Shown here in pieces: positions 17,301 through 25,900 of a stretch of 54,276 nucleotides of DNA. This DNA comes from Pseudomonadota bacterium (GTDB taxonomy: Bacteria; Myxococcota_A; Polyangia; Haliangiales; Haliangiaceae). The DNA lies in NCBI GenBank assembly GCA_023428295.1, contig JAEYYV010000093.1, forward strand, positions 1 through 54,276, read 5' to 3'. Below the pieces are notes generated by a model. The model was given only the letters and a program-made list of their open reading frames with translations. It was not told the origin of the DNA and made no database searches. Position 1 is the first letter of the stretch, and every line of letters starts with the position of its first letter. Both the position numbers and the translations under genes were made by a program.

Positions 17301-17657
17301 GGTGTGGTTCAGGACCAGCTCCGTGATCACGCGGATGCCACGGCGATGCGCTTCCTCGAGGAGGTGGCGAAAGTCCTCGCGCGTACCGTAGTGCTCGTGG
17401 ACGTTCGTGTAGTCGGCGATGTCGTAGCCGCCGTCTTTGAGCGGCGAGGGATAGAACGGCAACACCCAGATCGCCGTGACGCCGAGGTCGGCCAGGTAGT
17501 CGAGCCGCGAGATCAAGCCGTTGATGTCACCGATGCCGTCGTTCGTGGAGTCCTGGAACGCACGGATATGAACCTCGTAGATGATCGCGTCCTTGAACCA
17601 GAGCGGATCGTCGGCGAGCTCGATGGGTTGGGACAACGTGGCCTGTGGATCGTTCAT
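14322..17657 (-). CDS. treS: Trehalose synthase fused to maltokinase (TreS-Mak)
   Basis: An 1111-residue fusion. Residues 15-560 are GH13 trehalose synthase, which interconverts trehalose and maltose: ELVLNHTSSEHPWF (113-126), GVRLDAVPYLYE (212-223, nucleophile Asp216), LLAEANQWP (255-263, Glu258) and FLRNHDEL (319-326, Asp324). From about 600 on is an aminoglycoside-phosphotransferase-like maltokinase, with YGDRFMLKLFR (the N-lobe Lys), HGDFHLAQVLW (about 965) and FKIIDFEGEPGRP (about 980). The fusion would turn trehalose into maltose 1-phosphate, the GlgE substrate. It is coupled by ATGA overlaps to glgE upstream and glgB downstream. Confidence 0.95.
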   Translation of the reverse strand: MNDPQATLSQPIELADDPLWFKDAIIYEVHIRAFQDSTNDGIGDINGLISRLDYLADLGVTAIWVLPFYPSPLKDGGYDIADYTNVHEHYGTREDFRHLLEEAHRRGIRVITELVLNHTSSEHPWFQAARRAPPGSPQRDFYVWSDTPGRYEDTRIIFKDYETSNWAWDPVAKAYYWHRFYSHQPDLNFDNPAVHDALFRVIDFWMEMGVDGVRLDAVPYLYEREGTSCENLPETHDFLKKLRAYIDSKFKNRMLLAEANQWPADAAAYFGEGDECHMNFHFPLMPRMFMALETEDSFPIVNILKRTPHIPDTCQWATFLRNHDELTLEMVTEDDRDTMYRGYAAERAARINLGIRRRLAPLLGVRRKIELMNALLVSLPGTPVLYYGDEIGMGDNVYLGDRDGVRTPMQWSSDRNGGFSRANPQKLYLPTIIDPEYHYEAINVEAQQSNTSSLLWWMKRLIAKRKEHRLFGRGSIEFMTGDNARVLAFVREYEGEAILVVANLSRFVQCARLNLEQLKGAVPMEIFGRMTFPEITEAPYFISLGPHDFYWLQLVRGQQSDTIVERPTLQATASWNDILAPARRKELSRVLLAYAMQRRWFRGKARKRKHVSIDDVISFEGPHRFAIVLLHVEYDHGPAETYVVPLAFAEDSDPAETLRVPSLVIARVEIADAPGRGAVGGVLYDALCAEAFNAKLLKAMMGGFRGTGAHGRLTGDAFAALHDVEAQALVPRLAAADQSNSGVVYGDRFMLKLFRIIEAGPNLELEMSRYLTTHDPTYTGVPRIAGVLEYSQAGKEPSTLGTLFEFVPNQGDAWQLALDSLSRFFDRVLSDPKRPDSPPEEPGSLIERARRPVSDVVVDWIGPFLDRIRLLGARTAELHERLANAPAEDPLFAPDQYDIMHQQSMYGSAIAHTARTFDLVRSRLRDMTPEQRALSEEVLSREGDLDRVFARIAKRRLDAIRIRAHGDFHLAQVLWTGDDFKIIDFEGEPGRPLSQRRVKRNPLRDVAGMLRSLRYASAEGLRNGQRADDIPRLDVWAHAWARWVTAAYLGGYLERAQGTRLVPRSDSDLALLLEFFLLEKCVYEIGYEINNRPEWVEIPMRGLLELMAVVA

Positions 17658-19612
17658 AGGAAGTACTCGAATTGATTCTCGCTGCGTACGAAGCGCCGGA
17701 TCTCGAAGATGTGAGCAGGAGTCTGGTCGGGAGAGAGCTCTACGAAGTTGCGGCTGCCTCGCCACGCGTAGTGCGCGCCTCCGAGCAGATCATGCACCTG
17801 GAACCCGTCGTTGGGGCCGATATCCAGTGCAGCGAGATCGAGCGACAGCCACGCTCGATGCGAGTGATGAGGATCGAGATTGGCAACGACGAGAATCGTG
17901 TCGTCGCCAAACCGCCTCGAGTAGCAAATGACAAACTCGTTGTCGGTCTCGTGGAAGCGCAGACCGCGATCGGTGCGCAGCGCCGGATGCGAGCGCCGGA
18001 TCTGATTGGTCCGTGCGATCAGGTGCCGTAGCGACTGCTCGTCGTCGAGGTTCCACGCGCGGATCTGGTACTTCTCGTTCCGTGCGAGCTCCTCCACGCC
18101 GGGCCGCGGAGTTGCCTCGCAGAGCTCGTAGGACGGCCCGTAGATGCCGTAGTTGCTCGCGAGCGTCGCCGCGAGCACGAAGCGCACCGCGAACGCCGGC
18201 CGGCCTCCGTGCACGAGGTGCTCGGGGAAGATGTCCGGCGTGGTCGGCCAGAAGTTGGGGCGGAAGAAGTCCGCCACGCCGGCGAGCTCCGTCATGTACT
18301 TCTGCAGCTCGTACTTCGAGGTCCGCCAGGTGAAGTACGTGTACGACTGCGAGAAGCCAGACTTCGCGAGCGCGTACATGAGCTTTGGGCGCGTGAATGC
18401 TTCGGACAGAAAGACCGCGTCCGGATAGCGATCGTGCACCTCACGGAGGCACCACTCCCAGAACGGAATCGGCTTGGTGTGCGGGTTGTCGACGCGAAAC
18501 GTGCGCACGCCGTGCTCGCACCAGAACAGGAACACGTCGCGCAGCGCGGACCATAGTGCGTCGCGATCGGCGCTGTCGAAGTCGAACGGATAGACGTCCT
18601 GGTACTTCTTCGGCGGATTCTCCGCGTACTGGATCGTCTTGTCGGGCCGCTGCCGGAACCAGTGCGGGTGTTCCGTCACCCACGGATGATCGGGCGACGC
18701 TTGAAACGCGATGTCGAGCGCGATCTCGATGTCGTGCGCTCGCGCCGCTGCGACGAGGTGATCGAAGTCGTCGATGGTGCCGAGATCGGGATGCACCGCG
18801 GTGTGCCCGCCGCCATGGGCGCCGACGGCCCACGGACTTCCCGGATCCGGGGGCCCGGCCGCCGGCGCGTTGTCCGGGCCCTTGCGGAACGACAGGCCGA
18901 TGGGATGGATCGGAGGCAGATAGAGGATGTCGAAGCCGAGCTCCGCGACGTACGGCAAGCGCGCCTCGACATCGCGAAACGTTCCGTGCGTTCCGTCGCC
19001 ACGCGCGGACCGCGGGAACAGCTCGTACCACGCCGAGCAGGCCGCGAGCGGACGCTCCACGAAGACCTCGAGGTCGTGGCGGTAGCGCGCCGCCGCCGAA
19101 CGATCGGGGACGAGCTCCACGAGCGCGGCGAGCTCCGCGGACTGCGCGATCGCTGCACGCTCGAGAACCGGCGCGTCGCCGCGCAGTCGAGCCGCATACT
19201 CCCGCAGCGATGGATCGCCACCTCGACCGAGTGCCTCGTCGACGAGCAGCGCGCCCTCGAGCAGCTCCACGCTGACATCGACGTTCGCGGCGAGCTTGCG
19301 CTCGAGCCCGCGCTTCCACGTCGCGAACGCGTCGACCCACGCCATCACGTTGTAGTGACAGCGACCGAGCTGGCCGAGCTGGAGCGTCGCGCGCCACACA
19401 TCGTCGCCGGCGTGCTCGAGCTCGAGCTCCTGCCACGTACTCTCACCCGGCCCGCGAACGAGCGCGATCGCACGCAGCACGTCGTGACCGTCGGTCACGA
19501 TATCCGCCTCGATCACGAGGGATTCACCGACGACCCGCTTTGCCGGATAGCGCCCACCATCCACCTCGGGCCGGACCGCGAGCACCACGGCGTGCTGGGG
19601 GATGGCCGACAT
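17654..19612 (-). CDS. glgE: Alpha-1,4-glucan:maltose-1-phosphate maltosyltransferase GlgE
   Basis: A 652-residue GH13 subfamily 3 enzyme that lengthens glucan using maltose 1-phosphate. After an N-terminal beta domain it shows AWYELFPRSAR (about 200-210), LYLPPIHPIG, LDIAFQASPDHPW, the hallmark FRVDNPHTKPIPFWEW (about 371-386, catalytic Asp in RVDN) and FLSEAFTRPKLM (about 402-413, catalytic Glu). The start MSAIPQ at 19612 is preferred to the ATG at 19657 because TAAGGT lies seven bases before it (19625-19620), fitting the leaderless pattern of this window. First gene of the operon glgE-treS/mak-glgB. Confidence 0.95.
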   Translation of the reverse strand: MSAIPQHAVVLAVRPEVDGGRYPAKRVVGESLVIEADIVTDGHDVLRAIALVRGPGESTWQELELEHAGDDVWRATLQLGQLGRCHYNVMAWVDAFATWKRGLERKLAANVDVSVELLEGALLVDEALGRGGDPSLREYAARLRGDAPVLERAAIAQSAELAALVELVPDRSAAARYRHDLEVFVERPLAACSAWYELFPRSARGDGTHGTFRDVEARLPYVAELGFDILYLPPIHPIGLSFRKGPDNAPAAGPPDPGSPWAVGAHGGGHTAVHPDLGTIDDFDHLVAAARAHDIEIALDIAFQASPDHPWVTEHPHWFRQRPDKTIQYAENPPKKYQDVYPFDFDSADRDALWSALRDVFLFWCEHGVRTFRVDNPHTKPIPFWEWCLREVHDRYPDAVFLSEAFTRPKLMYALAKSGFSQSYTYFTWRTSKYELQKYMTELAGVADFFRPNFWPTTPDIFPEHLVHGGRPAFAVRFVLAATLASNYGIYGPSYELCEATPRPGVEELARNEKYQIRAWNLDDEQSLRHLIARTNQIRRSHPALRTDRGLRFHETDNEFVICYSRRFGDDTILVVANLDPHHSHRAWLSLDLAALDIGPNDGFQVHDLLGGAHYAWRGSRNFVELSPDQTPAHIFEIRRFVRSENQFEYFL

Positions 19613-19703
19613 CGACCAAACCTTAGCGACTTCGAGCGATTCGCCCCGTCGATTCATCGTCGCCTTACGAGTGCCTCACACACGAGATTGATAGCGTTGG
19701 GCA

Positions 19704-20846
19704 ATGCCCTCGAAGTGGACCCTCGAAGAGCTGACGCCAGGCCGCACGGTGGAGGTCACGTTCTTCCCCAACACGCTCGAAGACTCCGAGTTCAAGCTAC
19801 GCGCGACGCACCTCGACGGCCGACGCGCACCGAAGGTCGTGCTGTCGAACGACGATCGCATCGTCGCCGGGGTTCCGTGCATCGTGCGCATCATCGCGGT
19901 GCACAAACCCGACCGTGAAGATCGCGGCCGCATCGAGGTCGAGTACACGGGCCGCGCACCGTTCCGCATCGAGGGTGTGTATCTCGATCCGAACGTCTCC
20001 AAGAAGCTGCAGGTCCTCCTCGAGAGCGGGCTCAACATCTTGCTCGACGGCCCGCAAGGCTGCGGCAAGACCGTGCTCGCGCGCTCGATCGCCGAGAGCC
20101 TCGGCATGGTCTTCGTGTTCTTCAACTGTGGTGCGGTCGTCGAGGCGAGCGACTTCTTCGTCTCGATCCAGGTCCGCGCGTCTGCCTCGGGGTCGCCGGT
20201 CACGGACTTCGTGAAGACGGACATCCTCACCGCGCTCGAAGAAGCGAGCGAGAATCCAGAGCGGCGCTATCTCGTGTTCCTCGACGAGCTCAACCGCTGC
20301 CAAGAGAGCGCGCGCAACGCGCTCATGCCGGCGCTCGACGCGACGCGCCGCGTGTTCCATCCGATCGAGAACACGTTCATTCCGATTCCCGACAACGTGC
20401 AGTTCATCGCTGCGGTGAACCGAGGCCGCGAGTTCACCGGCACGTTCGGCATCGACGCCGCGCAGCTCGATCGCTTCGCTCCACTACAGATGGACTATCC
20501 GCCGCCCAAGGCCGAGCTCGACATTCTGACCAAGCGCCATCCCGAGATCCCGCCGGTCAACATCGAGACGATCATCGAGGTGGCCGACGCGATCCGTAAC
20601 GCTCCCGATCTGCCCGGCAGCCTCAGCGTCCGCGCCACCGACGAAGCCTGCGTGTACCTCCAGCATCCGCTGTTCGCCGACGACGGCAAGCGCTCGCTGC
20701 CCGAGATCCTCAAGACCTCGTTCTGCGGTCGCTTTCCCGGGCGCTGGGACGACGTCACCACCGACGCGGGCGCGGTGTGGGCCCTCGTTCGCAAGACGCT
20801 CTCCGCGCGCAAAGTGCCGGTTCCCGATGACGACAGCTCCAGGTGA
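19704..20846 (+). CDS. MoxR-type AAA+ ATPase
   Basis: A 380-residue protein. Residues 1-90 are an N-terminal beta-rich region not recognised. Residues 95-330 are an AAA+ domain with Walker A GPQGCGKT (116-123), Walker B YLVFLDELNR (189-198) and a sensor segment FIAAVNRGREFTG. This is the MoxR/CbbQ-like group, which usually remodels enzymes together with a von Willebrand factor A protein; no VWA gene is adjacent, so the partner is unknown. It is divergent from glgE. TAGCGT (19692-19697) ends six bases before the ATG. Confidence 0.85.
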   Translation: MPSKWTLEELTPGRTVEVTFFPNTLEDSEFKLRATHLDGRRAPKVVLSNDDRIVAGVPCIVRIIAVHKPDREDRGRIEVEYTGRAPFRIEGVYLDPNVSKKLQVLLESGLNILLDGPQGCGKTVLARSIAESLGMVFVFFNCGAVVEASDFFVSIQVRASASGSPVTDFVKTDILTALEEASENPERRYLVFLDELNRCQESARNALMPALDATRRVFHPIENTFIPIPDNVQFIAAVNRGREFTGTFGIDAAQLDRFAPLQMDYPPPKAELDILTKRHPEIPPVNIETIIEVADAIRNAPDLPGSLSVRATDEACVYLQHPLFADDGKRSLPEILKTSFCGRFPGRWDDVTTDAGAVWALVRKTLSARKVPVPDDDSSR

Positions 20847-20891
20847 GGAAGTTCGTTGCGCCGAGGCCGTCTTTGGGGTGATCCTGAGCCC

Positions 20892-21872
20892 ATGCGCTGG
20901 GCGATCGTCCTCGCGTGGCTGGCGTCGGGTTGTTTCAACCCGAGCGCGCAGCCCGGGTCTCCGTGCGGGGAGAACGGCGCGTGTCCCGGCTCGCTCGTGT
21001 GCGTGAACGGCACGTGCGACCGCAGCGGAACCGAGCACGACGCTGCGGTCATCGAGGACGCGACCAGCGACGACGCAGCGGACGAGCTCGACGCGATGAT
21101 CGATGCGATGCCGCTGCCGTTGGATAACGACGGAGATGGCGTTCCGGACGCCATGGACAACTGCGTCAACATGGCCAACGCGGATCAGCACGACGAGGAC
21201 AACGACTCGGTCGGCGATGTCTGCGACAACTGCCCTCACGTCGCCAACGCGAACCAAGCGAACGTGATGGACAACGACACCGTCGGCGACGCGTGCGATC
21301 CGAACCCGACGCTAAACGGTGACTCGATCGTGCGCTTCTTGCCGATGCACGTCGTCCCGCCGATGATCACCACGACCGGGACGTGGCAGCAGATGGGCGA
21401 CTCCTACGTCCACACGAACAACCAGGCGGCCACGCTGATCGTCCAGGGCGGGCCGTGGTCGCGGCCGACCATCGTGATCGGCGGCAAGCAGGAAGCCAAC
21501 ATCGTCCCCCACGTGGTGCTCGGAGCGACGATCGGTGAGGGCGCCGAAGGCTACGTGCTCTGCGGTTACTTCGATGAAGCGTCCTCCGGCAAGACCGACT
21601 TCCATCGCTCCGCGTGGGGACCGGGCGTGGGCACGAACTGGGACTTCTGGGACGCACCCGAGCACTTCGCCGCCCAGCGTCTGACGGGCACGTTCACGAT
21701 CCGTCTGCAGGGAAACACGTCTGCGGACAACATCATCTGCACGACGACCGACTCGCGCGGCACGATCGCCACGGGCACCGAGGGTGTCTCCCCGCTGACC
21801 CCCGGCAACGTGGGGATTCGCTCCGAGGGCATCACGTACTCGATCAGCTACATCGTCGTGTTCAATCGCTGA
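20892..21872 (+). CDS. Lipoprotein with thrombospondin type-3 calcium repeats
   Basis: A 326-residue secreted protein. The signal ends in LASGC (lipobox, Cys at about 14). A short Cys-rich segment (CGENGACPGSLVCVNGTC) follows, then an Asp/Ala linker, then TSP type-3 repeats DNDGDGVPDAMDNC and DEDNDSVGDVCDNC, which are Asp-rich Ca2+-binding motifs. The C-terminal 190 residues look like a beta-sandwich of the laminin-G/concanavalin type (GYVLCGYFDEASSGKTDFHR), but no family is certain. Probably an outer-membrane or surface lipoprotein of unknown role. The start at 20892 was chosen because the signal peptide begins there. Confidence 0.85.
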   Translation: MRWAIVLAWLASGCFNPSAQPGSPCGENGACPGSLVCVNGTCDRSGTEHDAAVIEDATSDDAADELDAMIDAMPLPLDNDGDGVPDAMDNCVNMANADQHDEDNDSVGDVCDNCPHVANANQANVMDNDTVGDACDPNPTLNGDSIVRFLPMHVVPPMITTTGTWQQMGDSYVHTNNQAATLIVQGGPWSRPTIVIGGKQEANIVPHVVLGATIGEGAEGYVLCGYFDEASSGKTDFHRSAWGPGVGTNWDFWDAPEHFAAQRLTGTFTIRLQGNTSADNIICTTTDSRGTIATGTEGVSPLTPGNVGIRSEGITYSISYIVVFNR

Positions 21873-21900
21873 CTCGCACGTAAGTGATAGCGTCCCAGCC

Positions 21901-22644
21901 ATGCTGAAGGACAAGGTCATCGTCATCACTGGCGCGAGCCGAGGCATCGGCGAAGCGATCGCGCGCGCGTGTGTCGACGGCGGTGCACGCGTGGTGCTCG
22001 CCTCGCGCAAACAAGCGGACCTCGACAAGGTGGCCTCCGCTCTCGGCGAACAGGCGATCGCCGTCGCGTGTCACACCGGCAAAGCCGACGATGTCGACGC
22101 GCTCCTCGCCAAGGCCGTCGCGAAGTTCGGCCGCGTCGACGGCTGGGTGAACAACGCGGCGACGAACCCGTACTTCGGCCCGCTGATCGACACGCCGGAT
22201 GCGGCCATCGACAAGACGTTCGAGGTGAACGTGCGCGGATATCTGTACGGCGCACGCGCGTTCGTGAAGCACGCGCGCTCTCGCGACGGGGGCGGCTCGA
22301 TCGTCAACATCGCCAGCGTCGCCGGCATTCGCGCGGCGCCGATGCAGGGCATCTACGGCGCCACGAAGGCCGCCGTGATCAGCATGACGCAAACCCTCGC
22401 GTTCGAGCTCGGCGGCTCGAAGATCCGGGTGAACGCGATCGCGCCCGGCCTCGTCGAGACGCGGTTCGCGTCGGCGATCGTGCAGAACCCGATGCTGCGC
22501 GATCACGTCGTGAATCGCACGCCGCTCGCGCGCCACGCACAGCCCGTCGAGATCGCGGGGTCCGTGGTGTACTTGCTCTCGGACGCTGCCTCGTTCACGA
22601 CCGGCACGCTCATTGTCGTCGACGGTGGCCTCACGTCCGCCTAG
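21901..22644 (+). CDS. Short-chain dehydrogenase/reductase (SDR)
   Basis: A 247-residue classical SDR: TGASRGIG cofactor loop (10-17), WVNNAAT (about 82-88), the Ser of IVNIASVAG and the YGATKAA catalytic Tyr/Lys (about 157-163), and the C-terminal FTTGTLIVVDGGLTSA. The Arg/Lys-containing ASRKQ after strand 2 suggests NADP(H). It resembles FabG-like or glucose-dehydrogenase-like enzymes; the substrate is not known. TAGCGT (21888-21893) ends seven bases before the ATG. Confidence 0.92.
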   Translation: MLKDKVIVITGASRGIGEAIARACVDGGARVVLASRKQADLDKVASALGEQAIAVACHTGKADDVDALLAKAVAKFGRVDGWVNNAATNPYFGPLIDTPDAAIDKTFEVNVRGYLYGARAFVKHARSRDGGGSIVNIASVAGIRAAPMQGIYGATKAAVISMTQTLAFELGGSKIRVNAIAPGLVETRFASAIVQNPMLRDHVVNRTPLARHAQPVEIAGSVVYLLSDAASFTTGTLIVVDGGLTSA

Positions 22645-22653
22645 ACTCGACGC

Positions 22654-22962
22654 ATGCGCGTCCTGGTGTTGCTGGTGGCTCTCGTCGGATGGACGTACGT
22701 GGCCGATGCCAAGAAGCTCGGCTACGTCGATGCGAGCGTGGTCGACGTCAAGGTCTCGGGCGGCGCGCTGCTCGTGACCTGTCACAAAGGGACGGAGGCC
22801 GGTATCGGAAAGGACTGGACGGCCAAGCTCCTCTCCGGCGGACGCGAGATCGCGAGCGCGACGCTGATCCGCTTCACCAGCAAGACGTCGGTCCTCAAGG
22901 TCGACATCACCTTCGACCAGATCCCGAAGGAGCTCGGGTGTCGGCTCTTCCCGCCTAGCTAA
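22654..22962 (+). CDS. Small secreted protein of unknown function
   Basis: A 102-residue protein with a signal peptide (RVLVLLVALVGWTYVADA, likely cleavage after about residue 19) and an 83-residue mature part with two Cys residues that could form a disulfide. I do not recognise a family. TAGACT (22642-22647), which overlaps the SDR stop codon, ends six bases before the ATG, so it may have its own leaderless transcript. The 3' end overlaps the convergent TPR gene by four bases. Confidence 0.65.
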   Translation: MRVLVLLVALVGWTYVADAKKLGYVDASVVDVKVSGGALLVTCHKGTEAGIGKDWTAKLLSGGREIASATLIRFTSKTSVLKVDITFDQIPKELGCRLFPPS

Positions 22963-25900
22963 CGCTTCGCGAGGCCAGCAGCGATCGTTTGCGCGATCGT
23001 CGGATCGGCGTCCATCGCGGCGGTCCACGCACGCGCGACCTCGAGATACGTCGCGTCGTCGAGGCCGAACTGCGCGATCGCCTCGCGGGGATCGATCGCG
23101 CCCAGATCACGAAGCAACGCGATGTAGTCGCTCGCGCGCGAGATCGGGCTCCCTGGAAGAACCACGCGATCCTTGAACGGCGGCGGCGGCGGCGCGTCGT
23201 CGCCGAGGACCACGCCTCCGCGGGCGCGGAACTCGGCGTAGAACGCCTCGCGGGTCATGCGATCGCCGAGCATCGGGATCGGGTCGCGCGCGAATGCTGC
23301 CTGCTCGCGGATCTGCATCGCCGTGCAGCGCGCGATGACGACGTCGCGATCGCGGCTCTCCGCGGCCTCCGCGAGGAGCGTCGCGGATGCTGCGCGAGCG
23401 CGAGGCGTGACCGCGACCGCGTTCTCCGACGAGAAGCGGAAGCGGATGGCCTCGATCGCGGCGCGCTTTGTACGCCAGCTCTTGTCGGGCGCGTTGGCGG
23501 CCGCGGTCAGATCGCTCGCGTCGATGAGCTCGTAGACAGGATCGCGCGACTTCCCCGGCGGCACTGCGTCGGGGGGCGTGGTCTTCTGCTTCTTCTTCGC
23601 GCGGTCGAGTGTGGCGGCGAAGCTGGCGGTGTTGTCCGGGAGCGGATTCTTCGCGACCGCATCGGAGGCGAGCTTCTCTGCCTCGTCAAAGGCGCCCTGC
23701 CCGATCTTGGCGCACGCGAGGTGATTCCACGCGTTCGTGAGCCACATGAGGTCGTCACCCGCGACGCGGAGCATGTGCTTCGCGATCTGCTCGCACGTGT
23801 CGTAGTCGGCGACCTCGTCGAGCACGCCGGCATACGCATTGAGCTGCGTCGCATCGAACGCGTCGGGATCGAGCTCGTACGCGAGCTTGTATGCGTGGAC
23901 GGTGCGCGGGTTGTCCATCGCGGCGTAGGCGATGCCGCCGTACGTGAGCCATTGATCCGCGCGCACGTACCAGCGGCTCGCGTAGTCGAGCACGGCCATC
24001 GCGTCGGGGAGCTTGCCGGCTTGGTACAGCACGCCCGAGAGGATCTGCGTCGCTTGATCCGGTGTCGCGCGCACGAGGTGCACGAGCGCGTCGGCGACCT
24101 TGCCTTGCTGCGCGAGCGCGAGCCCGAGGTTGCGATGCGCTTCCGCGTTGGTCGGGTCGTACGCGACCGCCCAGCGGCCGAGCTTCTCGGCGCGTGCGGC
24201 GTCGCCCTTCTGCAGCGCCTCGAACAGCTGCGTCGCCACCTTCGCGAAGTCGAACGGGATATCGATCGACAACCTGGACCACGCGTCGGCGAGTGCGGCG
24301 AGCTCCTGGTCACGCCACGCGGGCTCGGCGGCCGGCAGGCCCGCGATCAACACGGACACGGCGGCCGGACCACGACGCGCTTCGAGTAACACGCGCGCGG
24401 CGTGCAGCGCGGGCTTCGCGGAGAGGCCCTGCGTCAGGTAGCACGTCGTGTGTAGCTCGTCGATCGCGTCCTCGAGCTCGATCTCCTTGGCCGCGAGCTG
24501 CGCGACGATCGCGTCGGCCCACTCCTCGGCGCCGAGGTAGCCCGTGTGCAGCGCGAGCTGCGTGGCCTGCGCGACGACCGCAGCGGCCCAGTTCTTGGGC
24601 TGCTCGCGATGCAGGCGCGCGATCGAGGCGGCCAGGACCGCGGCCTCCTCGGGACCCAGCACGCGCGCGGCGATCGTGGCTTGCTCGCGCGCGAAGCCGG
24701 CGACATCGCCCGCGGCGCGCTCGTCGATGCCGAGGCTGCGCTCGACGGTGCCGAGCCACGCGCTACCGATCCAGCGATCCACACGACGGAGCAGCGGCTC
24801 GATCATGCGCAGCAGTGCGCGGGCGTCGCGATCCGTCACGTGCTCGCGATGCGTGCGCACCAGCGCGAGCGACTCCGCCGCGATCGTGCGCAGCGCACCG
24901 GTGATGGGGCTCGCTGGCATCGTCGTGGCGGCGAGGTAGCGCGCGAGCGCATGCGCGGCCATGTACGTCGCGGCTTGTGCGAGTGCACGAGCGTCCTCTG
25001 CGCCCGCCTCCGCATACGTGACCTCGAGCCAGCGCGCGACGTGCTCGTCGGCCTTGCGGATCAGCGTCGTGTCGTCGGAGTCCTTGTCCGGATCGCGCTT
25101 CACCGTGATCCCGTCGAAGAACCTGTCGATCGCCTTCTTGCTGCGCGTGTCGGGCGAGAAGCCGCTCGTCGACGCGGGATCGATCTCGATCGGCGTCACC
25201 TTGCCGAGAGCCCGCGTGACGACAGAGCTCTTCGCGGCACCGGGAACGAAGTCGGCGACATCGCGCGCCATGCGCCGTGCGATCGAGGTAGCACCGATCG
25301 CGACACGCTCGCCGAGCGCGGCCTCCGCGACGTCGATCGGAGCGCACGAGAGCAGCTGCCCGCACCGTGCGATCGCGACGTGCTCGTCCCGCCCCGGCTC
25401 GCCGAGCTCCACGCGCCACATCTCCTCCATGCCACGACGCCACTCGCCCGCGGACAACAGCGCGCGCGCAGCGGCGAGGCGCGCGACCGGCCCCGTGTGA
25501 TCGCGACCGAGGCCGAACTCTGCCCACGCGAGCGCCACTTCGTCCTCGCGCCCTGTCGCGACGAGGGCGTGGAGGAGCGCCGCGACATCGACATCATCAC
25601 CCGGTTGGATCCGCCCGAAGCCCTCGACGGTGCGCGCCGGATCGCCGCGGAAGTAGCCCTCGAGCGCGTAGCACCACGCGACGTAGCGCGGGTCCTTGCG
25701 CCAGCGGGCGAGGATGCGCGTGTGTCGCGGCCACGCCGCCTCGCGTCCCTCGAGCCGGTTCGCACGCAGCGCGATCGCCTCGTCGAGACGGCCGACATTC
25801 ATCAGCGCGTCGCTGACGCACAGATCGACCTGGATCTGATCCGGGTACCACGGCAAGTGGATGTCCATCGGACAGCCGTGGATGCGAGCACTGCGCGACG

